Positions 18,573 to 28,682 of a stretch of DNA of 64,000 bases are shown here, in pieces. Where the stretch lies: contig NZ_JAJBBR010000012.1 in assembly GCF_020532555.1 (NCBI RefSeq), forward strand, positions 122,091 through 186,090. Direction: 5' to 3'. The stretch's first letter is position 1. Each line of letters begins with the position of its first letter. The notes under the pieces are model-generated. The model saw only the letters and a list, made by a program, of their open reading frames with translations. It searched no databases and had not been told where the DNA came from. This DNA is from Microvirga lenta (GTDB lineage Bacteria > Pseudomonadota > Alphaproteobacteria > Rhizobiales > Beijerinckiaceae). The translations under genes and the position numbers were made by a program.

Positions 18573-20435
18573 ATGCGGCTACTTCAGCGTTCGGGCGTCT
18601 GCGCCCTGGCCCTCGTGGCCGGCACCGCGGCCCTGCAGTTCGAGCCCGCCGTGCTGCGCGATCTGGTCTTCGACAACGGCAGCCATCGCATGGCCGTCGG
18701 CGCCGTCAGGGTGCCGCTCTGGGCCGCCGCCCGGGCCCAGTCGCCCGAGACCTTCAGCCTGGAAAACGTCCGCCTGACCTTCGGATCCACGACCTACGAG
18801 GCGCAGCGGGTCGATTTCTCCGGCGTCGCCTCGTCCCGGGCGGAGGTTGACGCCCTCCTCTCCGCGTCGTCCCAGCCGCTGGCCGAGCGATTGGCCCGCA
18901 TCAGCGCGCGGGAGATCAGAATCCCGGAGCTCAAGGTCCGCCAGAAGGTCGGCCCGGAAACCCAGGCGACCGTTTACAAAAACGTCCTTCTCGCCGACGT
19001 GCTCCAGGGCCGCATCGGACAGGCCACGGTCGGCGCGACCGGTGTGGAGATATCCGACGAGAAGACCAGCCTTACCATCAGTTACGGGCGGATGGCGATC
19101 AGCGATGTCGACATGCCGGCCTTCGCCCGTCTCTACGAGACCAAGGCCGTCGACGCCGCCTCGGCCCCGCTGACCCGGATCCACGGCGCATTCTCCATCG
19201 ACGACATCGACATGGTCGACGAGCAGGGCCTCTCGATCAAGGTCGCCCGCCTGGCCGGACGGGACTTCCTGGCGCGCCCGACCCGGGAATCCTGGACCGG
19301 AACGACCGAGCAGTTCGTCACGCTCGGCAGCAGGAGCGACGACCTGACCGAGGACGAGCAGGCCCGGCTCCTCTCGACCCTCGGGGACTTCCTCGGCGCC
19401 TTCGACATCGGCTTCATCGAGGCGACCGGGTTCGAGCTCAAGGACCCGTCGAACGATGGCGCGACCGGCCGCATCCGCCGCCTCGCCTATACCGGCGCCA
19501 CGGGCACCCAGCCCGCCGACGCCCGCGCCGAGGGCTTCGAGGTCACGGACAAGGACGGTTCGGTCAAGATCGAGACCATGAGCCTCACGGGCTTTTCCCT
19601 GAAACCTACCATCGAGGCCCTCAGGACCACGAGCCCCGATGCCCTGCGGGACCTCGACCCGGCCGCCATGCGCACACTCCTGCCCACCCTGGGAACCCTG
19701 CGCATTTCGGGGGTCGACATCGATACCCTGGACAAGGACTCCGACGCCAAGTCGCCGGAGCGCATCAAGGCGACCCTCAAGGAATTCGAGTTCACGGCGG
19801 ACGATCCGTTCAATTCCGTGCCGACCAACATTCGTGTCGGGCTCCAGAACTTCGCCATCGCCCTGCCGGCGAACAGCCAGGAGGACGGGATCAAGGATCT
19901 GCTCGCCCTCGGCTACGCCACCCTGGACCTGTCCTTCATGCTCTCGGCCGGATGGGACGAGACGACGAGCCAGCTCACCCTGCGCGAGGTCTCGGCCAAG
20001 GCCGAGGACATGGGAAGCTTCTCCCTCACCGGGGTCCTCGGCAATGTCGGCAAGGACGTCTTCGACCCGGACACGGCCGTCGCCACCGTGGCCCTGGTGG
20101 ATGCGCGGGCGAAATCCCTCGAACTGACGGTTCAGAACACGGGCCTGTTCGACCGATTCCTGGCCCAGACCGCCGAGGAACAGAAGACGACACCCGAGGC
20201 GCTGCGCCGGAGCTACGGCACCATTGCGGCCGTCGCCATTCCCTCGATGCTCGGCAATTCCGAACAGGCCAAGACCCTGAGCCAGGCCGTCGCCCGCTTC
20301 ATCGCCAAGCCCGGACGCCTGACGATCAGCGCCGAGGCCAAGGAGCCGGGAGGCCTCGGCGTCGCCGACCTCATCGGCCTGACGGAGCCGGCCGCCGCGC
20401 TCGAGAAGCTCAACATCACAGCCAAGGTGGAGTAG
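18573..20435 (+). CDS. Large exported protein of unknown function
   Basis: I do not recognise this 620-residue protein. It starts MRLLQRSGVCALALVAGTAA, a plausible signal peptide, and the start at 18573 is set by GGGGGA six bases upstream. The rest is predicted soluble and rich in short beta-type stretches: ENVRLTFGSTTYEAQRVDF, EIRIPELKVRQKVG, LLADVLQGRIGQATV, TGFELKDPSNDG, LGTLRISGVDIDTLDKDS. A repeated theme of hydrophobic strand plus Asp/Gly turn recalls AsmA-like or other beta-rich periplasmic proteins, but this is only a resemblance. The end reads LGVADLIGLTEPAAALEKLN. It follows erpA and ends at a repeat-filled convergent gap with maeB. Confidence 0.8.
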   Translation: MRLLQRSGVCALALVAGTAALQFEPAVLRDLVFDNGSHRMAVGAVRVPLWAAARAQSPETFSLENVRLTFGSTTYEAQRVDFSGVASSRAEVDALLSASSQPLAERLARISAREIRIPELKVRQKVGPETQATVYKNVLLADVLQGRIGQATVGATGVEISDEKTSLTISYGRMAISDVDMPAFARLYETKAVDAASAPLTRIHGAFSIDDIDMVDEQGLSIKVARLAGRDFLARPTRESWTGTTEQFVTLGSRSDDLTEDEQARLLSTLGDFLGAFDIGFIEATGFELKDPSNDGATGRIRRLAYTGATGTQPADARAEGFEVTDKDGSVKIETMSLTGFSLKPTIEALRTTSPDALRDLDPAAMRTLLPTLGTLRISGVDIDTLDKDSDAKSPERIKATLKEFEFTADDPFNSVPTNIRVGLQNFAIALPANSQEDGIKDLLALGYATLDLSFMLSAGWDETTSQLTLREVSAKAEDMGSFSLTGVLGNVGKDVFDPDTAVATVALVDARAKSLELTVQNTGLFDRFLAQTAEEQKTTPEALRRSYGTIAAVAIPSMLGNSEQAKTLSQAVARFIAKPGRLTISAEAKEPGGLGVADLIGLTEPAAALEKLNITAKVE

Positions 20436-20556
20436 CGCGAGAACGGGCCTTCGCCCGGCTTCCCCGCCGCGATTCTGCACCGGAAGGCTGGCGCCGGGAA
20501 GCGCCAACCTGCCCTCCTCCCCACAGGTTTCGGACCTCGCCGGAAACGCCGACCTG

Positions 20557-20677
20557 CTCTCCTCCCCCTTGTGGGGAGGAGTTGGAGGTGGGGGTGCCAG
20601 CGCCAAGCCCTCATAGGCTATCGCTCACACCCCCACCCTGGCCCTCCCCACAAGGGGGAGGGAATGAGGTCGCGCCA
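20557..20677. repeat. Repeat family B, copy 1
   Basis: A 121-base palindromic element in the 344-base gap between the exported-protein gene and maeB. Its arms contain CCTCCCCCTTGTGGGGAGGA on the left and CCCTCCCCACAAGGGGGAGG on the right. The second copy is at 44227-44347 and has exactly the same length. The 29-base core at 20597-20625 is in the opposite orientation in the other copy. The gap before it (20436-20556) holds two small hairpins (20444-20457 and one near 20490) but no gene. Confidence 0.9.
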
Positions 20678-20714
20678 GACAGTGCCACATTAACGACAGC
20701 CGCAACCGCTCTCA

Positions 20715-20778
20715 CCCTCATCCTGAGGAGCCGCGACAGCGGCGTCTCGAAGGAGGCTCCAGTTCACTCCGGAGACGC
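20715..20778. repeat. Repeat family A, partial copy
   Basis: CCCTCATCCTGAGGAGCCGC, then GGCGTCTCGAAGGAGGCTCC and a diverged remainder ending two bases before the maeB stop codon. It is about the first 60% of the family A element. It follows repeat B with a gap of about 37 bases, the same arrangement as at 44227-44490. Confidence 0.75.
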
Positions 20779-20779
20779 C

Positions 20780-23083
20780 TCAGATCAGCGTGGGCTGGTC
20801 CTGCTCGGCGGCCTGGGCCTCGACCACGGCGATGGCCGTCAGATTGACGATGCCGCGGGCCGTCACGGACGGGGTCAGGATGTGGGCCGGCTGGGCCGGG
20901 CCGATGAGGATCGGGCCCACGGGCAGGGAATCCGCCAGCATCTTGGTGAACTGGAAGGCGATGTTGGCCGCGTCCAGGTTCGGCATGATGAGCACGTTCG
21001 CCTCGCCCTTCAGGCGCGATGCCGGATAGACCCTTTCGCGAACGATCTCCGACAGGGCGGAATCCGCCTGCATCTCGCCTTCGACCTCCAGGTCCGGCGC
21101 GCGCTCGCGGATCATCTCCAGGGCCGTGCGCATCTTCACCGCCGAGCGCGTGTCCGCCGCCCCGAAATCGCTGTGGGACAGGAGCGCGATCTTGGGCTCG
21201 ATGCCGAAGCGCCGCACGTGGCTGGCGCAGGCCACCGTCATCTCGGCGATTTCCTCGGCGCTCGGGTCCGCCTGCACGTGGGTATCGGCCAGGAAGTAGG
21301 CGCCCTTGGACGAGATCACCAGGGACAGGGCCGCCATCTCGTGAACGCCGGGCGCAAGGCCGATGATGTCCTTGATGTGCTTCAGGCGCGACTGGAATCG
21401 CCCTTCAAGGCCGCAGATCAGGGCATCGGCGTCGCCGCGCTTGACCGCGACCGCCCCGATCACCGTGGTGTTGGTGCGAACGAGGGTCTTGGCCGCGTCG
21501 GGCGTGATGCCCTTGCGGCCGGCGGCCTCCACGTAGCAGGCCACGTATTCGCGGTAGCGCGGATCGTCCTCCGGGTTCACCAGCTCGAAATGGCGCCCGA
21601 TCTCCATGGACAGGCCGAAGCGCTTGATGCGGGCCTCGACCACGCTGGGGCGGCCGATCAGGATCGGCTTGGCGATGCCCTCCTCCACGATGACCTGGAC
21701 CGCGCGCAGCACGCGCTCGTCCTCGCCCTCGGCATAGATCACCCGCTTGGGGTTGGCCTTCGCCTGGGAGAAGAGCGGCTTCATGATGAAGCCGGAGCGG
21801 AACACGAAGCGGGTCAGGGAATCCGCGTAGGCCTCCAGATCCTCCAGGGGACGGGTCGCCACGCCCGTGTCCATGGCGGCCTTGGCCACGGCGGGGGCGA
21901 TGCGCAGGATCAGGCGCGGATCGAACGGGCTCGGGATCAGGGACTTGCGCCCGAAGGGATGGGCCTCGCCGCCATAGGCGCGGGCCACGACCTCCGAGGG
22001 AGCCTCGCGGGCGAGGCCGGCGATGGCCTTCACGGCCGCCGCCTTCATCTCCTCGTTGATCTGCGTCGCGCCGACGTCGAGCGCACCGCGGAAGATGTAG
22101 GGGAAGCACAGGACGTTGTTGACCTGGTTCGGAAAGTCGGAGCGCCCGGTGCAGATCATGGCGTCGGGGCGGGCCGCCTCCGCCTCCTCCGGCATGATCT
22201 CCGGATAGGGGTTGGCGAGCGCCATGATGAGGGGCCGCGGCGCCATCTTGGCCAGGAGCGCGGGCTTGAGGATGCCGCCGGCCGAGAGGCCGAGGAACAC
22301 GTCCGCATCGGCGATGACGTCGTTGAGGGTCCGGGCGTCGGTCTTCTGCGCATAGACCGACTTCCACCGGTCCATGAGCTTCTCGCGCCCCTCGTAGACC
22401 ACGCCCTCGATGTCCGTGATCCAGATGTTCTCGCGCCGCGCGCCGAGGGAGACCAGCAGGTTGAGGCAGGCGAGCGCCGCCGCGCCGGCGCCGGAGGTGA
22501 CGATCTTCACGTCCTCGATGCGCTTGCCCGCGAGCTCCAGGGCGTTGGTGACGGCCGCGCCGACGATGATGGCGGTGCCGTGCTGATCGTCATGGAAGAC
22601 CGGAATGCTCATCCGGGCCTTCAGGCGCTCCTCGACCTCGAAGCATTCCGGAGCCTTGATGTCCTCCAGGTTGATGCCGCCGAAGGTGGGCTCCAGGGCG
22701 GCGATGACCTCGACCAGCTTATCGACGTTCTTCTCGGCCACCTCGATGTCGAACACGTCGATGCCGGAGAATTTCTTGAACAGGACGGCCTTGCCCTCCA
22801 TCACGGGCTTGGAGGCCAGGGGACCGATATCGCCCAGGCCCAGCACGGCGGTGCCGTTGGAAATGACCGCGACGAGGTTCTGCCGGGAGGTGTAGTTGGC
22901 GGCTTCCAGCGGATCGGCCGCGATGGCTTCGCAGGGGGCGGCGACGCCGGGCGTATAGGCGAGCGCGAGGTCGCGCTGGTTCCCGAGAGGCTTGGTCGGC
23001 TGGATCTCGAGCTTTCCGGGGCGCGGATGTTGGTGATAGAAGAGCGCTCCCGATTTCAGATCCTGCGAGATGTTGTCAGCCAT
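20780..23083 (-). CDS. maeB: NADP-dependent malic enzyme with C-terminal phosphotransacetylase-like domain
   Basis: Oxidatively decarboxylates malate to pyruvate, feeding gluconeogenesis and NADPH supply. The 767-residue protein has three parts: the malic enzyme N-terminal domain (about 15-155, [18 protein letters not shown] and the catalytic-region [13 protein letters not shown]), a nucleotide-binding domain (about 160-400, [20 protein letters not shown]), and a PTA-like domain (about 430-765) that in this family is regulatory and does not transfer acetyl groups. GTG at 23104 is in frame, but the ATG at 23083 follows CAGGGAG at a better distance. Downstream it meets repeat A. Confidence 0.95.
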   Translation of the reverse strand: MADNISQDLKSGALFYHQHPRPGKLEIQPTKPLGNQRDLALAYTPGVAAPCEAIAADPLEAANYTSRQNLVAVISNGTAVLGLGDIGPLASKPVMEGKAVLFKKFSGIDVFDIEVAEKNVDKLVEVIAALEPTFGGINLEDIKAPECFEVEERLKARMSIPVFHDDQHGTAIIVGAAVTNALELAGKRIEDVKIVTSGAGAAALACLNLLVSLGARRENIWITDIEGVVYEGREKLMDRWKSVYAQKTDARTLNDVIADADVFLGLSAGGILKPALLAKMAPRPLIMALANPYPEIMPEEAEAARPDAMICTGRSDFPNQVNNVLCFPYIFRGALDVGATQINEEMKAAAVKAIAGLAREAPSEVVARAYGGEAHPFGRKSLIPSPFDPRLILRIAPAVAKAAMDTGVATRPLEDLEAYADSLTRFVFRSGFIMKPLFSQAKANPKRVIYAEGEDERVLRAVQVIVEEGIAKPILIGRPSVVEARIKRFGLSMEIGRHFELVNPEDDPRYREYVACYVEAAGRKGITPDAAKTLVRTNTTVIGAVAVKRGDADALICGLEGRFQSRLKHIKDIIGLAPGVHEMAALSLVISSKGAYFLADTHVQADPSAEEIAEMTVACASHVRRFGIEPKIALLSHSDFGAADTRSAVKMRTALEMIRERAPDLEVEGEMQADSALSEIVRERVYPASRLKGEANVLIMPNLDAANIAFQFTKMLADSLPVGPILIGPAQPAHILTPSVTARGIVNLTAIAVVEAQAAEQDQPTLI

Positions 23084-23188
23084 CCCAAACGCTCCCTGCG
23101 TCACTAGCCGTTGCTGTATTTCGAGCGGCTCTTGTGCGCGTCTTGCCCCCTGCCGTCAACGCCGTTGTCGCGGCATGGGAGGCATGCA

Positions 23189-23809
23189 ATGAACCTGCGC
23201 CACCGCCTGAAGAACTGGCGCAATCCCCACAACCAGACCCGGATCCACCTCGCCCGCATGGCCGGCCGCTACGGCTACGACATCGGGGAGTTCTCCTACG
23301 GCCGCCCCAAGGTACGCTTTCCGGAATCGGGAAAGAAGCTGACCATCGGGCGCTACTGCTCCATCGCCGACAAGGTCGAGATCCTGCTCGGGGGCAACCA
23401 CAGGATCGACTGGGGCACCACCTATCCGTTCTCGGCCCTGCGGGAGCTCTGGCCCTCGGCGCCCCAGACCGAGGATTACCATTCGTCCCGCGGCGACGTG
23501 ACGATCGGGCACGACGTCTGGCTCGGCTCGGGCGCGATCGTCCTCTCGGGGGTCACCATCGGTCACGGTGCCGTCGTTGCCGCCCATGCGGTGGTGACCA
23601 GGGACGTACCGCCCTACGCCATCGTCGGGGGCAATCCGGCGAAGATCATCCGCTACCGCTTCGACGAGGCGACGATCCAGGCCCTGCTGGAAGCCGGCTG
23701 GTGGGAGCTGCCGAAGGAGAAGGTCGCGACCCTGATCCCGCTCCTGCAGAGCGACCGGATTCGCGAGCTCGTTGCGGCCGTCAGGGTGCTGCGGGCTCAA
23801 TCGTCTTGA
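23189..23809 (+). CDS. CatB-type O-acetyltransferase (hexapeptide repeat)
   Basis: A 206-residue acyltransferase of the xenobiotic/streptogramin acetyltransferase (CatB/Vat) family. Features are the N-terminal [16 protein letters not shown] segment, hexapeptide repeats building a left-handed beta helix ([37 protein letters not shown]), and the family motif [15 protein letters not shown]. The ATG at 23189 is preceded by GGGAGG. Its 3' end overlaps the convergent acyltransferase gene by 29 bases. Enzymes of this family acetylate either antibiotics or surface sugars; the neighbours suggest a glycan. Confidence 0.88.
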   Translation: MNLRHRLKNWRNPHNQTRIHLARMAGRYGYDIGEFSYGRPKVRFPESGKKLTIGRYCSIADKVEILLGGNHRIDWGTTYPFSALRELWPSAPQTEDYHSSRGDVTIGHDVWLGSGAIVLSGVTIGHGAVVAAHAVVTRDVPPYAIVGGNPAKIIRYRFDEATIQALLEAGWWELPKEKVATLIPLLQSDRIRELVAAVRVLRAQSS

Positions 23810-24875
23810 GGGTCCGCCGCCCCAGCGTCCGGGCCTTGACGGCGAGCGCCGGCTTCTCGACCGCGTACCAGGACAGGGCCCCGGCGGCGAGGGTGATGAG
23901 GAGCGAAGGCGCCAGCAGCACCAGGGCCGCCGTCGCGGGAAACAGCGCGTGCAGGGTCTGCTGCACCGGCCAGCCGTAGAGATAGGTGCCGTAGGACAGG
24001 TCCGCCCTCGGTTCGTACGACCAGCGGGTCAGCACCGGCGCCAGGGCCAGCCACATGATCCCGTAGGACGTGGCGAGGAACAGGAGCGTCTTGTACAGGA
24101 AGGTGCCGCCCGCAAGCCATGTGGCGGCGATGAGCGCGAACGCCACCGGCCCCGAGAGGCGGATGCGGTTGCGCCAGACATAGAGCGCGCCGCCGAAGGC
24201 GAAGATCAGCGGCAGGCGCAGCGACGTTTCCAGCCCCTTCGGCGCATCGGGGCGGAAGAAATCGAGACTGGCCAGGGACAGGGCGAGCCCCGCGACCAGG
24301 GCCAGGGCGACGGCGCGGGACCGCAGCAGGCCGACGAGCCCGAAGGCCAGGACGCCCGCATAGCACAGGACTTCGTATTTCAGCGTCCACACCGTTCCCA
24401 TGGGGAACTTGAACGGATTGTCGGCGAAGACGCCCGGCAGGGCGATGTTGCTCTTGAAGCTCGAAAGCGTCATGCCGATGAAGCGGCGCAGATCCGGACT
24501 TTCCAGATAGGCGGTCAGCGGCAGGCTCGTCATGGCGCCGCCCAAGAGCAGCGCGACCACGAGCGTCGCCACGATCAGCCCCGGGGCGATGCGCAAGGCG
24601 CGGGCGATCACATAGTCCCGCCAGCCGCGCTGGTCGAAGCTCATGGTGACGAGAAAGCCGGAGACGACGAAGAACCCGTTCACCGCATGCTCACCCAGGG
24701 TAAAGCCGGTGGAGGATGCCAGGGGCTCGTCCATGACGGCGCCCGTCGTCACGCTGAACGCGTGGGATACGACCACGGCGACGGCGAGGAGGAGCCGCAA
24801 GATGGTGAAATTGTTCGCGCCCGCCATGGCGGTGGAAACCGTCGGCGATTTCGGGATGAAGAGCGGCGGCCTCAT
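23781..24875 (-). CDS. Acyltransferase 3 family membrane protein (OafA/NodX type)
   Basis: A 364-residue polytopic membrane enzyme that likely moves an acyl (often acetyl) group onto a surface polysaccharide. The N-terminal helix has [18 protein letters not shown] with the conserved R and H. Then comes [20 protein letters not shown], typical of this family, followed by about eight further helices. The ATG at 24875 overlaps the glycosyltransferase stop by four bases (ATGA). The frame is open upstream only as a shadow of that gene. It ends inside the 3' end of the CatB-type gene. Confidence 0.9.
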   Translation of the reverse strand: MRPPLFIPKSPTVSTAMAGANNFTILRLLLAVAVVVSHAFSVTTGAVMDEPLASSTGFTLGEHAVNGFFVVSGFLVTMSFDQRGWRDYVIARALRIAPGLIVATLVVALLLGGAMTSLPLTAYLESPDLRRFIGMTLSSFKSNIALPGVFADNPFKFPMGTVWTLKYEVLCYAGVLAFGLVGLLRSRAVALALVAGLALSLASLDFFRPDAPKGLETSLRLPLIFAFGGALYVWRNRIRLSGPVAFALIAATWLAGGTFLYKTLLFLATSYGIMWLALAPVLTRWSYEPRADLSYGTYLYGWPVQQTLHALFPATAALVLLAPSLLITLAAGALSWYAVEKPALAVKARTLGRRTLKTIEPAAP

Positions 24876-25738
24876 GACAGCCCCTCCTGTCGCAGAGCCC
24901 CCTGCCCGCGCAGGAACGCGAGCGCTCCCGCGGCCGAGCCGCCATAGCGCTCGATCAGGCTGCGCCGGAACGTGAGGCCGGCCGCCACCGACTTGACGGC
25001 ATTGACGGCGAACATGGCAGGCGCCGGATTGGGCAGGCCGTATTTGCGGCTCACATAGGCCCGAGACCAAGCCTGGTGCCAGCGGGACTTGAAGATGCGC
25101 CCCGGCTTGGGCTTGCTCGACCGTCCGCGCCCGTGGCGTACGATCGCCTGCGGCACGTAGATCAGCGCAGATCCCGCATCCGCGACCCGGCGGCAAAGGT
25201 CGTCGTCCTCGTAGAACAGGAAGATGTTCTCGTCGAAACCGCCGAGCTGCAGGAACAGGTCGCGGCGGATCAGGAAGCAGGCGCCGGAAAAGAACGGCGC
25301 GCAGGCCTCGCCTTCCGGCAGGACGAGCTTTCCGGTGGGGTTCGTCAGGTAGGACGCCAGGAGCGAGCGCGGCTGAAAGAACACCCGGCCGCTCGGCTCC
25401 ACGATCCGCGGCGCGAAGAAACCCGCATCCGGGTAGCGGCGCGCCGCATCGAGCAGCGCCGCGACGGCGCCCCTGTCAACGATCACGTCGGGGTTGACGA
25501 TGAGGATGTATTCGCTCTGCGCGGCCCGCGCGCCGGCATTGTTGGCGCGGCCATAGCCCTCGTTGCGGGCGTTGCGGATGACCCGCGCGCCCTGCCCCTC
25601 GGCGATGGCAGCGCTGTCGTCCGTGGACGCGTTGTCGACGACGATCAGCGGCACCCCGTCCGCCCGCAGCGCGCCGAGGCACTCCGGCAGCGCATGGGCG
25701 CTGTCGAAGGCCACGACGATAGCGGCGACGGTCGTCAT
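24872..25738 (-). CDS. Family 2 glycosyltransferase (rhamnosyltransferase-like)
   Basis: A 288-residue GT-A glycosyltransferase that should add a sugar to a polysaccharide or lipid-linked intermediate. The nucleotide-sugar region [20 protein letters not shown] and [11 protein letters not shown] lie at the start, the DxD-like [12 protein letters not shown] near residue 85, and [20 protein letters not shown] plus [17 protein letters not shown] near 150-180, as in WbbL-like rhamnosyltransferases. The start overlaps the aspS stop by four bases (ATGA). No membrane helix is seen. Donor and acceptor cannot be read from sequence. Confidence 0.9.
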   Translation of the reverse strand: MTTVAAIVVAFDSAHALPECLGALRADGVPLIVVDNASTDDSAAIAEGQGARVIRNARNEGYGRANNAGARAAQSEYILIVNPDVIVDRGAVAALLDAARRYPDAGFFAPRIVEPSGRVFFQPRSLLASYLTNPTGKLVLPEGEACAPFFSGACFLIRRDLFLQLGGFDENIFLFYEDDDLCRRVADAGSALIYVPQAIVRHGRGRSSKPKPGRIFKSRWHQAWSRAYVSRKYGLPNPAPAMFAVNAVKSVAAGLTFRRSLIERYGGSAAGALAFLRGQGALRQEGLS

Positions 25739-27555
25739 TTTTCCTGGACGTTCAGGCGGATATGCAGCTCGCGCAGCTGCTTGGGCGTCACCTCGGACGG
25801 CGCGCCGAGAAGCAGGTCCTCGGCCTTCTGGTTCATGGGGAAGAGCGTGATCTCGCGCAGGTTCTGCGCCCCGCAGAGCAGCATCACGATACGGTCGACG
25901 CCCGCCGCCATTCCGCCGTGGGGCGGTGCGCCGTACTGGAACGCGCGGAACATGCCGCCGAACCGCTCCATGACCTCGGTCTCGCCATAGCCGGCGATCT
26001 CGAAAGCCTTCACCATCCGGTCGGGACGGTGGTTGCGGATCGAGCCCGAGGCCAGCTCATAGCCGTTGCAGACCATGTCGTACTGGAGCGCGGTGATCTT
26101 GAGGATCTTCTCCTTGTCCGTCGGATCGAGCGCCATGAAGGCGTCGTGCTCCATGTTGCCCATGGAGAACGGGTTGTGGGAGAAGTCGATCTTCTTCTCG
26201 TCCTCGTTCCACTCGTATTGCGGGAAGTCGGTGATCCAGCAGAAGGCGAACTGGTTCTTGTCGCCAAGGCCCAGCTCGTCGCCGATGCGAACGCGCGCCT
26301 TACCGGCGAGCGAAGCGGCCTTGTCCTCGTTGCCGGCCGAGAAGAACACCGCGTCGCCGGCTTTGAGGCCCGCCTTCTCGCGGATGGCGGCCTGGGCGGC
26401 CTCGGGAATGAACTTGGCGATGGGGCCCTTGCCGGCGATCTGGCCGCCCTCTTCCTCGAACACGATGTAGCCGAGGCCGGGCGCGCCCTCCGAGCGGGCC
26501 CACTCGTTCAGCTTGTCGAAGAAGGAACGCGGCTGGGTGGCCGCGCCTGGCGCCGGGATGGCGCGGACCACGCCGCCGCCCTTGATGACGTTCTTGAACG
26601 CGTTGAAGGTCACGTCCTCGCGTTCGAACACCTCCGACACGTCGGCGATGACGAGCGGGTTGCGCAGGTCCGGCTTGTCAGAGCCGTATTTCAGCATCGC
26701 CTCGAAATAGGGAATGCGCGGGAAGGTCTCGGTGACCGGCTTGCCCTCGGCGAACTCCTTGAAGGTGTCGCGGATCACGGGCTCCATGGTGCGGAACACG
26801 TCCTCCTGCGTGACGAAGCTCATCTCCACGTCGAGCTGGTAGAACTCGCCCGGCAGGCGGTCGGCGCGCGGGTCCTCGTCGCGGAAGCAGGGCGCGATCT
26901 GGAAGTACCGGTCGAAGCCGGAGATCATGATGAGCTGCTTGAACTGCTGAGGGGCCTGCGGCAGCGCGTAGAACTTGCCGGGATGGATGCGCGAGGGCAC
27001 CAGGAAGTCGCGCGCGCCCTCCGGCGACGACGCCGTCAGGATCGGCGTGGTGAACTCGAAGAAGCCGCTCTGCTTCATACGGCCGCGAAGGCCGTCGATG
27101 ATGGCGGTGCGCTTCATGATGTTGTTGTGCAGCTTCTCGCGGCGCAGGTCGAGGAACCGGTAGGTGAGACGGGTCTCCTCCGGATATTCCTGGTCGCCGA
27201 AGACCGGCATCGGCAGCTCGGCCGCCGGGCCCAGCACTTCCATGTCGGTGATGTAGACCTCGACCATGCCGGTGGGCAGGTCCGGGTTCTCGGTGCCGGC
27301 CGGGCGCTTGCGCACCTTGCCGTCGATCCGCACCACCCATTCCGAGCGCACGGTCTCGGCCATCTTGAAGGCCGGCGAATCCGGGTCCGCCACGCACTGG
27401 GTCATGCCGTAATGGTCGCGCAGGTCGATGAACAGCACGCCGCCATGGTCGCGGATGCGGTGGCACCAGCCGGACAGGCGGGTGGTTTCGCCGACATTGG
27501 ATTCACGGAGCGCGCCGCAGGTGTGGGAGCGGTAACGGTGCATAGGGGCGGACAT
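25735..27555 (-). CDS. aspS: Aspartate--tRNA(Asp/Asn) ligase
   Basis: Class II synthetase; in bacteria that use GatCAB for Asn-tRNA, the enzyme is often non-discriminating and makes Asp-tRNA(Asn) too. The roughly 606-residue protein has an OB-fold anticodon domain ([19 protein letters not shown]), the bacterial GAD insert and the catalytic core ([19 protein letters not shown] motif 2; [13 protein letters not shown] motif 3). gatCAB is present in this window. The start is ambiguous: 27555, 27543 or further upstream, none with a good Shine-Dalgarno. It leads into two glycan genes. Confidence 0.95.
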   Translation of the reverse strand: MSAPMHRYRSHTCGALRESNVGETTRLSGWCHRIRDHGGVLFIDLRDHYGMTQCVADPDSPAFKMAETVRSEWVVRIDGKVRKRPAGTENPDLPTGMVEVYITDMEVLGPAAELPMPVFGDQEYPEETRLTYRFLDLRREKLHNNIMKRTAIIDGLRGRMKQSGFFEFTTPILTASSPEGARDFLVPSRIHPGKFYALPQAPQQFKQLIMISGFDRYFQIAPCFRDEDPRADRLPGEFYQLDVEMSFVTQEDVFRTMEPVIRDTFKEFAEGKPVTETFPRIPYFEAMLKYGSDKPDLRNPLVIADVSEVFEREDVTFNAFKNVIKGGGVVRAIPAPGAATQPRSFFDKLNEWARSEGAPGLGYIVFEEEGGQIAGKGPIAKFIPEAAQAAIREKAGLKAGDAVFFSAGNEDKAASLAGKARVRIGDELGLGDKNQFAFCWITDFPQYEWNEDEKKIDFSHNPFSMGNMEHDAFMALDPTDKEKILKITALQYDMVCNGYELASGSIRNHRPDRMVKAFEIAGYGETEVMERFGGMFRAFQYGAPPHGGMAAGVDRIVMLLCGAQNLREITLFPMNQKAEDLLLGAPSEVTPKQLRELHIRLNVQEK

Positions 27556-27709
27556 GGAAGAGCCTGATGGTTCGGTGTTTGGCGCAACATTCATGGGAGG
27601 CCGGGGAAGTCAAGGCGCAAGGTTGAAATGGGGTCGCGCTCAGCGAGCCTCCGTGCTTTTATTCCTCGCAAGCGAGGCTGTGTAACCGAAGGGCAAGGAG
27701 CGACCGGAG

Positions 27710-28102
27710 ATGGCGAAAACACCCCCTGTCGGCGGCGGCGGAGCGATCCAGTCCCTTCGGCCCTTCGTGCCGGCCCGGGACTTCGCCCAAAGCCAACGGT
27801 TCTATGCCGATCTCGGCTTCGCTGTCGCGCCGGTCGGCGACCGCATGGCCGACGTGCGGCTCGACGACTGTGCTTTCTTCCTGCAGGACTTCTACGTGAA
27901 GGACTGGGCCGAGAACTTCGTCTTCCACGCCCGCGTGGACGATCTGGACGCCTGGTGGGACCGGATCGCCTCGCTCGATCTAACCAGGAGATACGGGGTC
28001 CAAGCCCCGCGACCGCCGAAGCTGGAGCCGTGGGGATTGCGGGTGGCCTATGTGTTCGACCCCTCCGGAATCCTCTGGCATTTCGCCGAGGTCCCGGCCT
28101 AG
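27710..28102 (+). CDS. Glyoxalase/bleomycin-resistance fold protein
   Basis: A 130-residue single vicinal-oxygen-chelate domain. Recognisable features are SLRPFVPARDFAQSQRFYAD at the N-terminus, then DVRLDDCAFFLQDFYVKDWA and a C-terminal VAYVFDPSGILWHFAEV carrying a Glu/His-type metal-site pattern. Members range from glyoxalases and dioxygenases to drug-binding proteins, so the substrate is not predictable. AAGGAG lies before the ATG. It stands alone between aspS (divergent) and the WYL-like gene. Confidence 0.85.
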   Translation: MAKTPPVGGGGAIQSLRPFVPARDFAQSQRFYADLGFAVAPVGDRMADVRLDDCAFFLQDFYVKDWAENFVFHARVDDLDAWWDRIASLDLTRRYGVQAPRPPKLEPWGLRVAYVFDPSGILWHFAEVPA

Positions 28103-28271
28103 GCGGAGGCTGGCCTCCTGCCCCGATCAGGGTGGCGTCAGAGCGCGCCTACCGGCGGAGCGCAGACCCTCCCTCCTCCAAGAGCCGAACCCTTTGTTTT
28201 TCAGCGGGTTTTGCTCGATTTCGGGCCCTGGGAATCTTGCGGAACAAAGCGTGAATTCCCATATCCTACCC

Positions 28272-28637
28272 ATGATGACGAACCAGGCGACATCCCTGCT
28301 GAATCACGGCCGGAACGCTCCCAACGAGGAGCGGATCGAGGGGAATTGGCACGTCTATCCTTTCGATGGCGCTCTCGAGATCGACTATGTGGACCAGGCC
28401 GGCAATGCGACCCGGCGCTGGGTGATCGCTCGCGAGCTGAAGGTCGGGCCCGGCAAGATGCTGCTCGGGGGCATCGACATGGCCGATGACGGCTATCGCG
28501 GCTTCCGGGTGGACCGGATCGAGCGACTCGAGGATGCGGAAACCGGCCTCGTGGTCGACCGCAACATCCTCGACTGGCTGATGAAGCGGGCGGAGCGGCA
28601 GGCGAAAGAACGTAGGAAAGCGGCCAGATCGGCCTAA
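28272..28637 (+). CDS. Small WYL-like domain protein
   Basis: A 121-residue protein whose centre resembles the WYL domain, a small-ligand-sensing module usually found in transcription regulators. The core reads ALEIDYVDQAGNATRRWVIA, then RELKVGPGKMLLGGIDMADD and YRGFRVDRIERLED, matching the typical order of a short strand pair, an Arg, a long insert and a closing FRvDRI. There is no helix-turn-helix, so it would be a stand-alone sensor. The C-terminus is a basic helix (MKRAERQAKERRKAAR). The start at 28272 is chosen by ATG pair and length. It lies 45 bases before rnd and may be co-transcribed. Confidence 0.7.
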   Translation: MMTNQATSLLNHGRNAPNEERIEGNWHVYPFDGALEIDYVDQAGNATRRWVIARELKVGPGKMLLGGIDMADDGYRGFRVDRIERLEDAETGLVVDRNILDWLMKRAERQAKERRKAARSA

Positions 28638-28682
28638 ACTTGGGAGTCGCGGGATCGCTCGCGTTCCGCTAAAAGCCTTCAC

